Shown: piece by piece, positions 12,528 to 12,678 of the stretch | How the letters are laid out: the number at the start of each line of letters is the position of its first letter | Numbering within the stretch: position 1 is the stretch's first letter | Origin: Bdellovibrio sp. | GTDB lineage: Bacteria > Bdellovibrionota > Bdellovibrionia > Bdellovibrionales > Bdellovibrionaceae | Length of the DNA: 12,678 bases | Assembly (NCBI GenBank): GCA_019104905.1 | Contig: JAHRXB010000274.1 | Span: 1 to 12,678, forward strand | Direction: 5' to 3' | Made by a program: the position numbers and the translations under genes | Notes under the pieces: generated by a model | The model's database searches: none | What the model was told of the DNA's origin: nothing | Seen by the model: only the letters and a program-made list of their open reading frames with translations

Positions 12528-12678
12528 GATGCTCCAAATCTTTCTGAGAAAGGCCGTTAATCTTTCTCCGGAACTTGGCTATTTCCGACTTTATCTTCTC
12601 TAGGTTTTTATGGTTCACTGAAAAAGTCAATGTGGATTGATTTCGGTAGTTGATATCTACCTGATAAAAGCTCTCCCC
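12409..12678 (-). CDS. Partial unrecognised gene, C-terminal end
   Basis: The last 89 codons and stop of a frame that is open to the window edge, so the start is missing. It reads GESFYQVDINYRNQ, then a Lys/Glu-rich helical stretch (NLEKIKSEIAKFRRK) and NITISLYPLTKIDQKIADPYG, before a Ser/Arg-rich end (SSSSSRSRRRTR). The first 60 residues look like genuine protein, while the odd Ser/Arg tail lies entirely inside the signal-peptide region of the next gene (overlap 12409-12527). Possibly a real long overlap, or the ancestral stop was lost and the gene reads through. No function can be given. Confidence 0.5.
   Translation of the reverse strand, partial: GESFYQVDINYRNQSTLTFSVNHKNLEKIKSEIAKFRRKINGLSQKDLEHHDSVYNITISLYPLTKIDQKIADPYGVSSSSSRSRRRTR

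Overview
This 12.7 kb window carries a run of genes that all read on the minus strand. The organism looks like a Bdellovibrio-type predatory bacterium or a close relative (Bdellovibrionota). That is an inference from the gene style: many short lipoproteins, phage-tail-fibre-like surface proteins with signal peptides, and a secreted subtilase. No marker gene in the window proves it. Nearly every product carries a signal peptide, a lipobox or membrane segments, so this is a cell-envelope and secretome region. No tRNA, rRNA, CRISPR array, transposase or phage structural cluster was seen.

Layout, from high to low coordinates (the direction of transcription): (1) 12678-11661, the 3' end of an unrecognised gene running in from the window edge, overlapping a secreted protein with a HELLP motif. 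(2) 11551-11360, a 63-codon, very hydrophilic small protein behind a perfect Shine-Dalgarno. (3) 11173-10319, two small secreted proteins that each have one cysteine near each end, closed by a strong rho-independent terminator. (4) 10139-8451, a tail-fibre-like surface protein with a cysteine-rich C-terminal domain. (5) 8330-5538, a tight three-gene unit of lipoprotein, subtilisin-like protease (S8) and small signal peptidase (S26), with gaps of 5 and 4 nt. (6) 5466-5149, a small lipoprotein with its own terminator. (7) 5015-3555, a methyl-accepting chemotaxis protein, followed by a lipoprotein with two rhodanese-like domains that appear to lack the catalytic cysteine. (8) 2430-1, a small lipoprotein, a second tail-fibre-like protein overlapping it, and the start of a third secreted protein that runs off the window.

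Two themes stand out beyond single genes. A tandem DNA motif, consensus RTGTCCNNNRTGTCYA (two TGTCC half-sites exactly 9 bp apart), occurs four times, plus one degraded copy. The copies lie ahead of the two related small lipoproteins, a fibre-like protein, the protease operon and, for the degraded copy, the two-cysteine pair. This suggests an unknown regulator joining surface and secretion genes. Second, the rhodanese-like gene is preceded by a perfect 10-bp hairpin that would bury its ribosome-binding site.

Most gene starts were reassigned from the longest ORF to an internal ATG or GTG with a better Shine-Dalgarno and a proper signal peptide.
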